DNA of 64,000 bases from Prorocentrum cordatum (GCA_963575745.1 CAUYUJ010017786.1:1-64000); one strand, 5' to 3'; positions 22,701 through 31,645 are shown, counted from the stretch's first letter. Program-made: numbers and translations. Notes: generated by a model from the letters alone, not told the origin.

Positions 22701-25700
22701 CTCGTCTTAAAAAATTGTAGGAGCTGTACGGATTGAGGGCGGGCGGATCTTCAAATGTACTTCTCGCCTTAGGCCCGCGCACACTCGTCGTAAGAATTTG
22801 CAAGAGCTTCACGGAATGAGGGCGGGCCAGTTTCAAAATGCGGCTCTCGCTTTAGCGCTGCGCGCACTCGTCTTAACTATGTGCGAGATCATGACGGATT
22901 GAGGGAGGCTCCTTTTCAAGATGTGGCTCTGGCCTGAACGACGCGTGCAACAATTAGAAAGGGTTCACGGACTCGCATGGTTAACCAACGTACCAGAGAC
23001 GGCGTTTCGGAAGAAATCGTCATGCCGCAACAGTCAAGTTATCTCGTGGTGTTGGAGTCCCGAGAACGATGTTTGGTACGCTCAAGGATCTTCAAACGGT
23101 TCTCTCCCAACGGGGCACTTCCCTCAGTGGAAATGAGTCCTTGTTAGGGTCTATGAAGAGAAAGCTTGGAGGGAGGGCGTATTCCAACATTGTTGATGGG
23201 CCTTGGGTTTACACTGGTCCTCCTCCTCCTCTTCCTTCCTGTCTCCGTTCCCCTTCGTCCTTCCAAATACCGTACCGGTGCCGGCCGTGGTCCTGGCACC
23301 GTACCATTACCGCGCGGTCCCGGCACCGTACTGGTACCAAGATCGCGGGGTCGCGCTACCGTACGGCAGTACTCACTGGCACCGGCGGCAGTAAGCGGGC
23401 ACAGCAAACCGTGCCGGTGCCGCGTGCCGCTGATACCGTACCAAGCAGTGCCGTCCCGTGGCCATGATGAAGACGGCGTCCCGAGAAATGGGGCCCCGGG
23501 AGGACGATAACCGCAAACAAGAAAGATTCGACTCGTGATCCACTTCCTGTCCCGAGGGCCTCACCCCTCAAGGCCCCATCCTCTCTGGACGCCCGACATG
23601 GGTGCGGAAAAAAGGTTACGATGCCCAGCAGCAGAAGCTGTCCAAAACCGACAGCGGCCGCTGTTGGGCAGGCGAGCTTGTGCCTCAAACGGCGCCGCGA
23701 CGCCGACGGCGAATCCTGTTCAGAATGCACCAGCACTGTTGTTGGCCTTGGCATTGTGCCCACGGGTTCCGTACTCCAGATTTCGTAATAAAGGGAGGGG
23801 GGGTTCATTTCGGGGGGGGGGACTCTTCCAGGCTATCTTGGAGGGCCTGGGGGGTCTGGGGACGATGTCTTGGAGGGTTCTCCCACGGGGGAGGTCTGAA
23901 ATGGCTTGTCTTGGAGGGTCCAGACCCCCTCCCTTTTATTACGAAATCTGGAGTACACGTTGCGGCCCCCCCGACATTCGAACCGCCGACCACCGCCGTC
24001 CCGCTGCCGCACCTCCGCTCGGCCGCCGGCGAGGCCGACCACCTCCTCGCGGAGGCCGCAGCCCTCGCCGCCCTCGAGGCCCAGCTGGCCCGTCCCGTTC
24101 GAGCCCCACGCGAACGCCCTGCCGCCCGGGCCCAGCGCCACGGTGTGGTTGGCGCCGCTCGCGATCCGGGAGCAGCCCTCGAGGACGATCGCCGGAGGAG
24201 GGCCAGTCGAGACGGCGGCGGCACTCCCGGGCGCCTGTCGTTTTTCGGGTGGGCCTCCTGGAGGCTTCTCGTCGCCACGGCGAGACCCGCCTCGGAACAC
24301 GAGGGCGCCTGTCGTTTTCTTGTTGGGCCTCCTGGAGGCTTCTCGTCGCCACGGCGAGACCCGCCTCGGAACACGAGTCGGGGTGGGCACCAGGAGGGGT
24401 CGGCTACACGTAAGAGTGACCCTGGGTAGTGCGCGGCAAAACGGGGGACGCGGGGTGGCCAAACCTGGGCGCACAAGCCGCTGCTACCGCTTCGCGCTCA
24501 TTGGGCCCGCACCAGAGGTCACTCCGGCGAAAGGTCACTCTTACGTGTAGTCGAGAGGGGTCTGGGGGCCGATTCTGAGCGGGGCTGCGCTGGGCGCGAG
24601 AGCCACCGTGGCCTCAACCGGCCCTCCTCCGAGCTGGCAGGCTCGGCGCTCTTCTCCACGACCGGGTCCTGCTTCCCTCGGGCGATGCCGATGTGCCCAT
24701 TGGCGTCCTTGTACGTTCCCCACAGCCAGACGCTGCCGTCCCTGTCGACCGCTGCGCTGTGGCTGTCCCCGCAGGACACCCGCTGCACGGGCGCGTCGCC
24801 CGGCAGGGTCACGCGGCCCGGCAGGCAGTCGGAGTCGCCGCTGGAGGCCCGCCCCAGCGCCCCGTCGTCGTTGCAGCCCCAGGAGAACAGGCGCCCGTCC
24901 GCCGAGACGCAGAGCACGTGCAGGGCCCCCACCGCCACGTCGCAGACACGCACCTCGCCCAAGCCCTTGACCAGCGTCGGCTTCTGCCGGGTCCGCTGCG
25001 AGTCGCCCAGCCCGAGCTGGTCGCATTCGCCGCTGCCGTGCACGAAGACCAGGCCCACGGGCGCCTCGCCCTGGCGCGCGAGGTCGGGCGCCTGGGCCAG
25101 CCGCTTGCGGCCCGCCGCTGGCAGCGCCGGATTGAAGCCCGCGGGCTGATGGCCTGGTTGCATGGGAACCGACCCCAGACCCCAAGAGCACGACTGCCCG
25201 TGCCAGACACAGATTGACAACTCTCCGTCGCTTCTCACCTCGTGAACTCTCGGCCACGTCTGCACCGCGGAGCGGGGGCTGGGCTGGGAGGGGGAGGGGG
25301 GGGCTGGGCAGGGGCATGCCGCTGCTCGACAGAAGCCTTGCCCCAGCTCGTGACTGCTGCGATCGCCGCGGCGACCTCCAGAACCGACCCAGAGGCTTGG
25401 TGCGGGGTCGGGTAGGACGGCCTGCGAAGCCGAACGTGATGCCGCTGGCGCTCTGCGAGCCCGCGGGCGCCCCGAAGGCGAAGCCGCCCCCCGAGCCGAG
25501 GGCGGAGCCCCCGCCCGAGCTGGCGGCGTCCGAGGCCGCCGCACCGAAGGTGAAGCCGCCGCTGGAGCTCTGCGCGCCCGGGGAGGCCCCGAAGGTGAAG
25601 CCACCGCCAGAGCTCTGGGCGCCCTGAGCCTGAGGGACAGCGCTTGGGGGGGACCAGCTCGGAGGGGTACAGTCGGGGCGTTGACCTAAGGAACCCTGAA

Positions 25701-27380
25701 TAAGGAACGAAGCCCATTTCTTCCATGAGTTAAACTTCGAGTTCCCATCGAAGACCTAAGGAAAACCGAAGGCAGGCTGAAAAACAATCAAGGAACACCG
25801 AGCCCCTCCCCAACGAAAAGGGCTGCTTCTTCAGCGCCCCGACTGTAAGCAGATCAACCCCGGAGGGAGAAGGCGGGGATGGGGAGATCGGAGAGCAAAG
25901 CAGCGAGCATCGCGTTCAAAATGGGCCCCCAGACCCCTGCTAGGGTCAAAGCGCACGAGTAACATGACATGGCATGAGGGCCGCGCAGGGGGTAAAGCAT
26001 CGACCTGGAAACGGCGATACATCGCCGATACATTCGGCGATTGGACCGCGATAGCGAGTCCACACGTTCCTGGGCGGGGTGCGGTTATCAGATCCCTATC
26101 GACAATCATAGGGCTATTTGGGGTCGATCAATTCCCCCTGAGCCTAGCCCCCCATCGTTGCCCCCGAGAGCCGCCCCGAAGGCGGAGCTGCCGGAGCTTC
26201 CGGCGGCCGGGGACGCGCCGAAGACCAAGCCGCCGCCAGAGCTCTGGGCGCCCAGGGCCGCCCCGAAGGCAAAGCCGCTGGAGCTATGTGAAGCCGAGAT
26301 CGCGCCGAAGGCGACGCCGCTGCTGCCACTGGAGCCTGACGCCCCCGCGCCAACCGAGCCGAAGCCCGAGAAGGCGCTGCCGGTCGCCGAGGGCGATCGG
26401 AACATGGCGACGAGGTCCTGCTTCTTCTTCTCCTCTGCCGCCTTCGAGGCGGCAATGTCCTCCTCGGACATGCCCGGCTTGAATGCCTCGCAGGCCTTGC
26501 ACTTGATCAGATCGGCGTCCCACTTCAGGGAGCAGACGTCGCACTTCCACTTGCCCTCGTCTGCAGCAGCCGCGAGGCCAGCGAAACACGGCGACAGCGC
26601 GGGCGCTGCTGGCTCCTGCTCGGCCGCAAATGTGGCCGACGCCGCCTTCTTCGCAGCCGGCGCTGGCTCCGCGGGGTCCAGCACCGATGCCAGCGCGGCC
26701 GGCGCCAGCTCAACGGCGACGCCGCCCTCTGAGCTGGCAGCGCCGAACACTCCACCGCCTGTGCCTGCACCGAAGAGGCCGCCCCGTGTGTTGCCATCGC
26801 CGAACATGCCGCCGCCTGCGCCCGCGCCGAAGAGGCTGCCCCCTGTGCTGCTGGCGCCGAACATGCCGCCGCCTGTGCCCGCGCCGAAGAGGCTGCCCCC
26901 TGTGCTGTTGGCGCCGAACATGCCGCCGCCTGTGCCCGCGCCGAAGAGGCTGCCCCCTGTGCTGTTGGCGCCGAACATGCCGCCGCCTGTGCCCGCGCCG
27001 AGGAAGCTGCCCCCTGTGCTGGCAGCGCCGAACGTGCCGCCGCCTGTGCCCGCGCCGAAGAGGCTGCCCCCTGTGCTGCTGGCGCCGAACGTACCGCCGC
27101 CTGTGCCCGCGCCGAACAGGCTGCCCCCTGTGCTGGCAGCGCCGAACGTGCCGCCGCCTGTGCCCGCGCCGAAGAGGCTGCCCCCTGTGCTGGCAGCGCC
27201 GAACATGATGCCGCCTGTCCCCGCACCGAAGAGGCTGCCCCCTGTGCTGGCAGCACCGAAGAACGGTGTGGTTTCGGCTCGGGCAGCTCCGCCGGTGTCG
27301 GCGGATTCGGGCTTCGGCTCGGGCGGCTCCAGCTCCGCGGCGGTGTGCGCCTGCTGCGCGGCGTCCTCCTGCCGCGGGCT
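16685..27380 (-). CDS. Long FG-repeat / RanBP2-type zinc finger / RCC1-repeat gene (paralogue 1, 3' part missing)
   Basis: Six exons on the minus strand join in one frame: about 27,380-26,162, 25,622-25,422, 25,153-24,613, 24,223-23,997, 17,330-17,236 and 16,777-~16,685. The product begins with GLFG-type repeats, then a zinc finger (WKCDVC...CKAC), more FG repeats, and RCC1 blades 1-4 (HGSGECDQLGLGD, LFSWGCNDDGALG, VWLWGTYKDANGHIG, AFAWGSNGTGQLG) plus the linker after blade 4. The paralogue at 44.8-47.2 kb matches along the whole length and guides the joins. All five introns start GC and end AG. RCC1 domains are seven-bladed propellers, classically the guanine-exchange factor for Ran; FG repeats and this zinc finger type are nucleoporin features. 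Exons for blades 5-7 were not found; they may lie left of the window or be lost. The start is also unresolved. Confidence 0.82.
16778..17235 (-). other. Paralogue 1, intron 5 (458 bp, GC-AG) flanked by a 14-bp direct repeat
   Basis: CCGCCGTGCAGGCC occurs across the 5' splice site and again across the 3' splice site, so the spliced product is the same over a range of offsets. Such repeats are expected from a transposon-like intron gain with target duplication (inference). Confidence 0.8.
17236..17330 (-). CDS. Paralogue 1, exon 5 (linker between blades 4 and 5)
   Basis: A 95-bp exon encoding GGTELNGLRVVRVREQSGAE..AMSVAAVQ. It aligns with the paralogue segment GGTEVDGQRLSRVIEASGSE..GMRPAEVQQ. 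Acceptor CCCCAG|GC and donor GTGCAG|GC. Confidence 0.82.
17400..18097. other. Intronic non-coding stretch with GGA and CCGTACCG-type motifs
   Basis: CTC tract at about 17,405-17,440, degenerate motifs of ACCG/CGGTA type at 17,690-17,860, and a GAG-rich tract at 17,880-17,985. No gene seen. Confidence 0.5.
18573..18752 (+). mobile_element. 180-bp TA-flanked MITE, family A, copy 1
   Basis: Starts TA-CAGTCGGGACGTTGACC and ends CAGCGCCCCGTCTG-TA, so termini are inverted repeats of CAGTCGGGGCG type flanked by TA. Same length as copies at 18,918 and 25,668. No coding capacity. TA duplication and a CAGT start fit the Tc1/mariner superfamily (inference). Confidence 0.88.
18918..19097 (-). mobile_element. 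180-bp TA-flanked MITE, family A, copy 2 (inverted)
   Basis: Reverse complement of copy 1: the right end is CAACGCCCCGACTG-TA and the left end TA-CAATCGGGTCCCTGAAG. It stands 165 bp from copy 1 in opposite orientation, so the pair forms a large inverted repeat of about 525 bp. Confidence 0.88.
19138..20119 (-). pseudogene. Retroelement RNase H-like segment
   Basis: The RNase H core sits in the last third of a 287-codon open frame: AYGPLSGPIQTAGRAE, LVVTDFSSMAQEGMAW, DLWRAVFSWVQG. After a frame change, ETEAEFLGMG and FFLGNE continue the fold towards 19,200. The first catalytic Asp strand is not recognisable. The N-terminal two thirds have no motif I know. Confidence 0.6.
20134..21051 (-). pseudogene. 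Retroelement N-terminal ORF with RanBP2-type zinc finger
   Basis: About 305 open codons. A Lys/Arg-rich helical stretch (RRQREALAQARVIARL), then the zinc finger at about residues 82-103, then RHSKGPRGRERTRAGKG, SPSVSFADEDEED and a helix with LHKHFLRELDFSATAKELSV. Such fingers occur at the N-terminus of dinoflagellate retroelement polyproteins; the assignment rests on the downstream RNase H. Confidence 0.6.
21052..21780. other. Unassigned intronic region
   Basis: GGA tract at about 21,127-21,175, then mixed sequence with short AGCATGGCA-like words (21,310-21,390) and two related ~55-bp segments (GCGGGAGCACGATTCGGA.. at about 21,555 and 21,615, and CCAGCGGGAGCAAGATT at 21,657). No gene seen. 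Confidence 0.45.
21780..22310. repeat. GGA tract, C-rich minisatellite and CTC tract
   Basis: Purine-rich (21,795-21,897), then CCCCAGGG-type repeats (21,900-22,010), then CTC/TCC repeats (22,085-22,300). Confidence 0.85.
22440..23232 (+). repeat. Composite dispersed repeat, copy 3 (most complete)
   Basis: CT-rich tract, leader with CCAGGCGTTTCGCCTCAGAC (about 22,508), five to six ~78-bp units (22,560-22,990), then the 3' segment with TTCAAACGG, CACTTCCCTCAGTGGAAATG, ATTGTTGATGGGCCTTGGGT and TTACACTGGTCC followed by CTCCTCC. It defines the order of parts for copies 1 and 2. Confidence 0.75.
23250..23480. repeat. Degenerate CCGTACCGGTGCC-type repeat
   Basis: Repeated ACCGTAC, GGTACC and CCGGTGCC words with no fixed period. 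No coding signal. Confidence 0.55.
23772..23955. mobile_element. TA-flanked foldback element, family B (184 bp)
   Basis: Inverted arms of about 30 bp: TA-CTCCAGATTTCGTAATAAA on the left and TTTATTACGAAATCTGGAG-TA on the right, each continuing into a G-run/C-run. The CTCC start and TA flanks resemble Stowaway-type MITEs (inference). It lies at the very 5' end of intron 4 of the long RCC1-type gene. Confidence 0.85.
23997..24223 (-). CDS. Paralogue 1, exon 4 (RCC1 blade 4)
   Basis: Encodes AIVLEGCSRIASGANHTVAL, RAFAWGSNGTGQLG and GCGLREEVVGLAGG. It is homologous to VVLEGCDQVASGANHTV and VFAWGSNGCGQLG in the paralogue. It ends CGGGACG|GC at 23,997. Confidence 0.87.
24226..24376. repeat. ~75-bp tandem duplication inside intron 3
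   Basis: Two nearly identical copies of a unit containing GGGCCTCCTGGAGGCTTCTC and CGAGACCCGCCTCGGAACAC. Confidence 0.9.
24405..24549. mobile_element. TA-flanked inverted-repeat element, family C (145 bp)
   Basis: Perfect arms TACACGTAAGAGTGACC (24,405-24,421) and GGTCACTCTTACGTGTA (24,533-24,549). The outermost bases are TA on both sides. It is non-coding and inside intron 3. Confidence 0.82.
24613..25153 (-). CDS. Paralogue 1, exon 3 (RCC1 blades 1-3)
   Basis: Begins HQPAGFNPALPAAG, then VFVHGSGECDQLGLGD, SADGRLFSWGCNDDGALG and DGSVWLWGTYKDANGHIG. It ends ...VEKSAEPASSEEGRL with a GC donor at 24,612. The last residues SSEEGRL have no counterpart in the paralogue and lie in an inverted repeat that brackets the next intron. 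Confidence 0.88.
25422..25622 (-). CDS. Paralogue 1, exon 2 (FG repeats)
   Basis: Encodes GAQSSGGGFTFGASPG and further FTFGA, FAFGA, ITFG motifs, the FG-rich part between the zinc finger and the propeller. It is 201 bp and joins in frame on both sides. Donor GCAG|GC, acceptor of the next exon CCAG|GC. Confidence 0.85.
25623..26161 (-). other. Paralogue 1, intron 1 (539 bp, GC-AG) carrying a MITE
   Basis: Starts GCAACG and ends CTCAGG, phase consistent. It contains the 180-bp TA-flanked element at 25,668-25,847 close to its 3' end. Confidence 0.8.
25668..25847 (+). mobile_element. 180-bp TA-flanked MITE, family A, copy 3
   Basis: TA-CAGTCGGGGCGTTGACC at the left and TCAGCGCCCCGACTG-TA at the right; the first 11 bases inside TA are a perfect inverted repeat. 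Overall similar to copy 1 along the full length. Located in intron 1 of the long RCC1-type gene. Confidence 0.92.
26162..27380 (-). CDS. Paralogue 1, exon 1 (GLFG repeats and zinc finger)
   Basis: About ten tandem 57-bp units encode 19-residue repeats of the type MFGANSTGGSLFGAGTGGG (27,265-26,740). An Ala-rich linker and the zinc finger WKCDVC...KCKACEAFKPG (C-x2-C-x10-C-x2-C, about 26,560-26,480) follow, then a Lys/Glu helix (SKAAEEKKKQDLV) and further FG motifs (VAFGA, FAFGAALG, LVFGA). The frame is open upstream to about 27,390; a possible acceptor CGGCAG|GAGG lies at 27,369, so this may not be the first coding exon. The exon ends CTCGGGG|GC at 26,162. Confidence 0.85.
26740..27265 (-). 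repeat. 57-bp tandem repeat encoding GLFG units
   Basis: About nine or ten in-frame 57-bp copies; because 57 is a multiple of three, copy number can change without shifting the frame. Confidence 0.9.
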
Positions 27381-27389
27381 CGAAGGGAG

Positions 27390-28260
27390 GAGGGGCGAGC
27401 ACGAGGGAACGGAGACGAAGGCGAGGGGTCGAGGCGGAGGTGGAGCCGGGGAGGAAGGCGGAGGCAGAGGCGAGGCCGAACGGAGGACGGGTGGGGAGAG
27501 GGAGGGGAGCGGCGGAGGCAGCGAAGGGAGGAGAAGGGAGGGGAGGCGGAGGAGGAGAAGGGAAAGGGAGGGGGGGACATCCTGACTCGAGATCCGTTTC
27601 TCCGATTTGCCTTTCGGGTTTCTCCGGCTTTATTGGCTGTATGGTGCCTCCCCGCACCTGTCGCCGCGGACTGGGTTACTCTAGCCCCTGAGGGCCACTT
27701 TGTCTCTTTGCACAGCCGCTTCTGCACCCGTCCGCAGCCTAATTTGTTCGCTGCTGCGCCTAAGTCGGCAATTGTTTGCATCATCACACAACGCTTCAGG
27801 TTCAGTCCCCTAGTTCGCGCAACGTCAAAAAATGGAGGGGGTAGCAGAGGGGGGCAGGGGGCGATGGAACCACATCGTAATCATATAGGACCGATCCAAA
27901 TTTCTTGGCACCGATCGCAACCAATTGTGATATGTCCCTTCCGGTTGAGACACAGCAAAACGAGCGTCGTTCGATACATACTACAATAGTGGATGGAATG
28001 CAAGCACAACTTCATGATAGAGCGCACTGCTTTAAAAAGGTGCCACGTACTCTGAGAAACTGGTTGCGACCTGGCCGATGTATGACGACAGCGAACTAAC
28101 GTTTACAACTCGAACGAATTATGAATATGAACTAGAACTGCCACAGTATCAAGTTCATACTTTAGATGTATAACTGATGAGTCTAGCTTGCTATCAGACT
28201 GGCATCTACTTGAGATATCCGCCACCGTGCCGCGAGGCACTGAGTCGAATGCCCTATGGC
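27390..28260. other. Upstream flank of paralogue 1, no gene seen
   Basis: GGA/GGGAGG-rich to about 27,575, then ordinary mixed sequence. It could contain first exons or the promoter region of the RCC1-type gene, but I see no supported exon. Confidence 0.4.
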
Positions 28261-28263
28261 CCC

Positions 28264-29300
28264 TTAGAGTCCTCCGTCCTCAACCCTGAGGATGCTCAAG
28301 GGACCCGCAGCAACGAGTTCTGAGCGCTCCTGGGCGCTCTCGGGTACTTTCGGGCGCTCCCTGCCGCTTCTGGCGCTCTTGAGACTTGTCGCAAAAAGTT
28401 TTTCAGCGCCGAGAGGGTCCCATGAAGGGCGAAGAGGGCCCAAACAGCCCCCCAAGGCGGTCCAAGAGGCCTCTGAGTCGGCCCATGAGCTCTCCAAGAC
28501 GCCCAAAATGGCCTCCAGACGGCCCAGGAGATGGTGTGAGATGCAGATAGGTGGTAACCGGCTGGCGGGGTGGAAGGGCCGTTGTGGTGGCGGTTGAAGG
28601 CCGGTTGGGGCCGTCCTGGGGCCGTTGCGGGGGCCAGGTTGGACAGGGGGAACAAAGGAAGCCGATTAAAGGCGGGAGCGACGAGCGGTGGAGGGAGGGA
28701 CCGAGGGAGCGAAGCCATTGGAAGCAGAGGGGGCGTGTGGGTGGTCGCTGGCTTGTGCTGTGTTGGGGTCCACTTTGGACCTTTTCGGGGCCTTCTTGGG
28801 GACGCTTTGGCGTTTTCTGGGGTCCCTCGGGGCCACTGGGATCATTCGGCAAGTGACGCTAGGGCGATCTTGGACAGTTGTGGAGCCGTCTGATGGCAAT
28901 ATTGGAGGCCGTCCTAGACCATGTGAGGGGCATCTTGGGTCTTCTTGAGGGCTCTTGTGGGCCTCTGAGGTCCTCTTGAAGGCTTCTGGTGGCCTTCTTG
29001 GAGCCATCTGGAGCCGGAAAGGTCAGTGTGTGTCAACTATGTGTGAGACAACCAGTGGACACTGATGAGTTCCGTGTATCAGGGCTCCTGCGCATAACCC
29101 ATCGGGAAGTCCCTTGGGGCCCCCTTGGCGCTGTCTCGAAACCTCTTGGGCCATGTTGGGGCAATCTTGGAGCATCGCCAGGAGCTTCCCGAAACCATCG
29201 AGGCTGTCTGGGAAGCCAGGGTGGTGCCCCAGAGGCTCGACAGGCCCAAAGGACTCCAGGAGCCATCAAAATTCAGTTTGGGGGAAATCTAACGGTGGTC
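28264..29300. repeat. Degenerate 12-15-bp minisatellite
   Basis: CTTGGGG/GGCCTC-type units in both orientations, with the orientation change near 28,500. The same family as 2,830-4,130. The proline/arginine-rich frames it produces are not genes. Confidence 0.7.
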
Positions 29301-29324
29301 AGGGGCATCGCTGGTGTCCTGTTA

Positions 29325-29509
29325 AGTATACATACGTGCATGCATGCATGCATGCATGCATACATACATACATGCATGAATGCATGCCTGCATGCCTGCA
29401 TACATGCATACATGCATACATATATGCATGCATATATACATACATACATACATACATACATACATACATACATGCATGCATGCATGCATGCATGCATGCA
29501 TGCATGCAT

Positions 29510-29556
<47 letters not shown>

Positions 29557-30040
29557 TACATGCATGCATACGTGCATACATGCATATATGTATGCATGCA
29601 TGTATGCATACATGCATACATGCATACATGCATACATGCATACATGCATACATGCATACATGCATACATGCATATATGCATACATGCATACATGCATGCA
29701 TACATACATACATACATACATACATACATACATACATACGTATAGTCATACATACATACATACGTACGTGCGTACGTACATATCTACAAACGCACATGCA
29801 AACATACATACATGCATGCATATATGCGCTCACATATGTGTATATATGTGTATACATGTGTATATACATACATATTTAGTTACTTACATACATACATACA
29901 GACATACAGACATACATACATGCATTCATACATGCCGATCTACCTACATAGTTACATGCATGCGTGCATGTATGCATGTATGCATGCATGTATGCATGCA
30001 TGCATACAGACAGACAGACGGACAGACATACAGACATAGC
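29325..30040. repeat. Tetranucleotide array (TACA/TGCA/CAGA)
   Basis: About 700 bp of ACAT, GCAT and CAGA tetramers in blocks. The GCAT/ATGC blocks are self-complementary. Cys/Met/His/Tyr frames on both strands are by-products. Confidence 0.95.
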
Positions 30041-30119
30041 TCATCAAAGATGATGGGTTTGAGGAGAATGTGGGAGATTGGGGAAGAGGATGAATAAAGG
30101 AGGTGAGGAGCAGAGTCAG

Positions 30120-31645
30120 GAGTCGGGGCGCGAGAGCTCATTGGGCTGTCCTGTCTGAGGCCCTCTTGGGCCTGTTGGTGGCGCCTCTTGGGGAAATCTC
30201 AGCTGCCTTGATGCTTTGGGGGCCTTTCGGGGCCATGATTGGACCATCCTGGTGCCATTCCAGGCCTTCGGAGCCCTTGCGAGAAAATTCATATTTTAGG
30301 GAAGTCCTGGGAGGGTTTGATGTGGTCACGGGCAATTTTTGAAGCCGTCGTGGTGGATATTGGGGTGATTCTGGTCCTTTGGGGGGCTCATGTGGGTTCA
30401 AAAGGCTGCTTGGAAACATCTGGCACGTGGCTTCGGGCCACGTGGGGCTGAAGCGTCGGAATGCGTAAATACTAGATTGGCCTTCGGCCAACCCGCCGCC
30501 GGACTTGGGTTGTGGGTCAGTGTCCTTGTGAATACATGCGAAATTCTCTTGGGTACCTCTCGGGTGTCTCTAGGATGCCGTGTGGAAGTCTCTTGGGCAT
30601 CTTTGGAGGGTATCATGGGGGCCTCGTGGGGCCTCTTCTGGCCATATTGGGGACCTTCGGGGCCGTTGTGGGACTCTCGTGGGTCATCTCGGAACTTTTT
30701 TGGGCCGTCCTGGAGCTTGGGGGTCTTTGCAAGGTCTGTGGGGTGCTGCGTGCGCCTCCTGTGGGCCTCTTGAGGAGTCGGGAGCCTGAGGTTCTCTTGG
30801 GTCGTCCTGGGGCTTTACGAGGGGCCTCTTGGGCACTCCGGGAGCGTGGGGACGCCGAGAAGGCGAGAACGCTAAAACAACCTGAAGAAAATCCATGGTG
30901 TGGCTCTGGGGGGCTGCGGGAGTGCTGTTGAAACTTCTGTAGGCGTGTTGGGTGGATTCCTGGACAGCCTGAAGTCCACCTTGAGCCGTCTAGAGGCGTT
31001 GTTGTGGGAGTGTTCTTGGAGCCGTCTCGGACCGTCTTGGGGGCCTGTGGATGCTGCCTTGGGCTAACTTGGTTTGTGGGTCAGTGGCCTCTTGGACGCA
31101 TGTGAGGGTCTCTTGGGATGCGTCTCGCGGTCTCTTGGATGCTGTGTTGAAGTCTCTGAGGACCTTTGGGGGACTTCCGTGGGGTGTTTGAAAGCCTTGT
31201 GGGGCCTCGCATGGGCCTCCTCTGGGGCCGATGGGGCTCTCCTGGGTTGACCTGGGCTTTCTTGAAAACCTGTTGGGCATCTTGGGGCCTCTTGGGGGCT
31301 TTTGCAGGGTCTCTGGGAGGCAGCATGGAACCCGTTTTGGGCCTCGTGGGGACCTCCGGGGTCGATGGGGCCGTCTTGGGGCTTTCTTAAGGATGTGTGG
31401 GTCCGTCTTGGGGCCTCTTGGGTGCTTTTGTAAGGTGTCTGGGGTGCCGCCTGGGGCCTCTTTGGGGCCTCTTGGGGACCTATGGGGCCGCGTTGAGGCT
31501 GTGTTGGGTCGTCTTGGGGCTCTCTTAAGGGCAGCCTCGTGGACCATTTTGGGGGCGCTCTGCGGGTCCTCTTCGCCCGTCCTTGGAGCGCGAGGACGCT
31601 GGAGACGCGAGAACGCCGAAAGATTCTTGAATGCCCCGACGAATA
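30120..31645. repeat. G-rich degenerate minisatellite
   Basis: About 1.5 kb of CTTGGGGCCTCTTGG-like units, G-rich on the plus strand throughout. Spacers with CGAGAACGC(C/T)(G/A)AAA occur near 30,864 and 31,607. Confidence 0.75.

Larger units (their letters stand above)
17331..23996 (-). other. Paralogue 1, intron 4 (6,666 bp, GC-AG) filled with mobile DNA
   Basis: Flanked by GCGGGACGG at the exon 4 end and at the exon 5 start. It contains, from its 5' side, an inverted-repeat MITE, composite repeat copy 3, CT and GGA tracts, an internally deleted retroelement and two 180-bp MITEs. The join is supported because QRDG + GTELNG matches the paralogue segment RVGGGTEVDG. Confidence 0.75.
24224..24612 (-). 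other. Paralogue 1, intron 3 (389 bp, GC-AG) bracketed by an inverted repeat
   Basis: GAG|GC donor at 24,612 and GGGAG|T acceptor at 24,224. Arms GCCGGAGGAGGGCCAGTC (24,191-24,208) and CCGGCCCTCCTCCGAGC (24,618-24,634) lie just outside the splice sites in exon sequence. The intron holds a ~75-bp tandem duplication and a TA-flanked element. Confidence 0.65.

Noticed and set aside
26525-27787. 420-codon minus frame and 315-codon minus frame over the GLFG repeats
   Set aside because: Shadow frames of the 57-bp repeats; only the frame with FG motifs and the zinc finger matches the paralogue.
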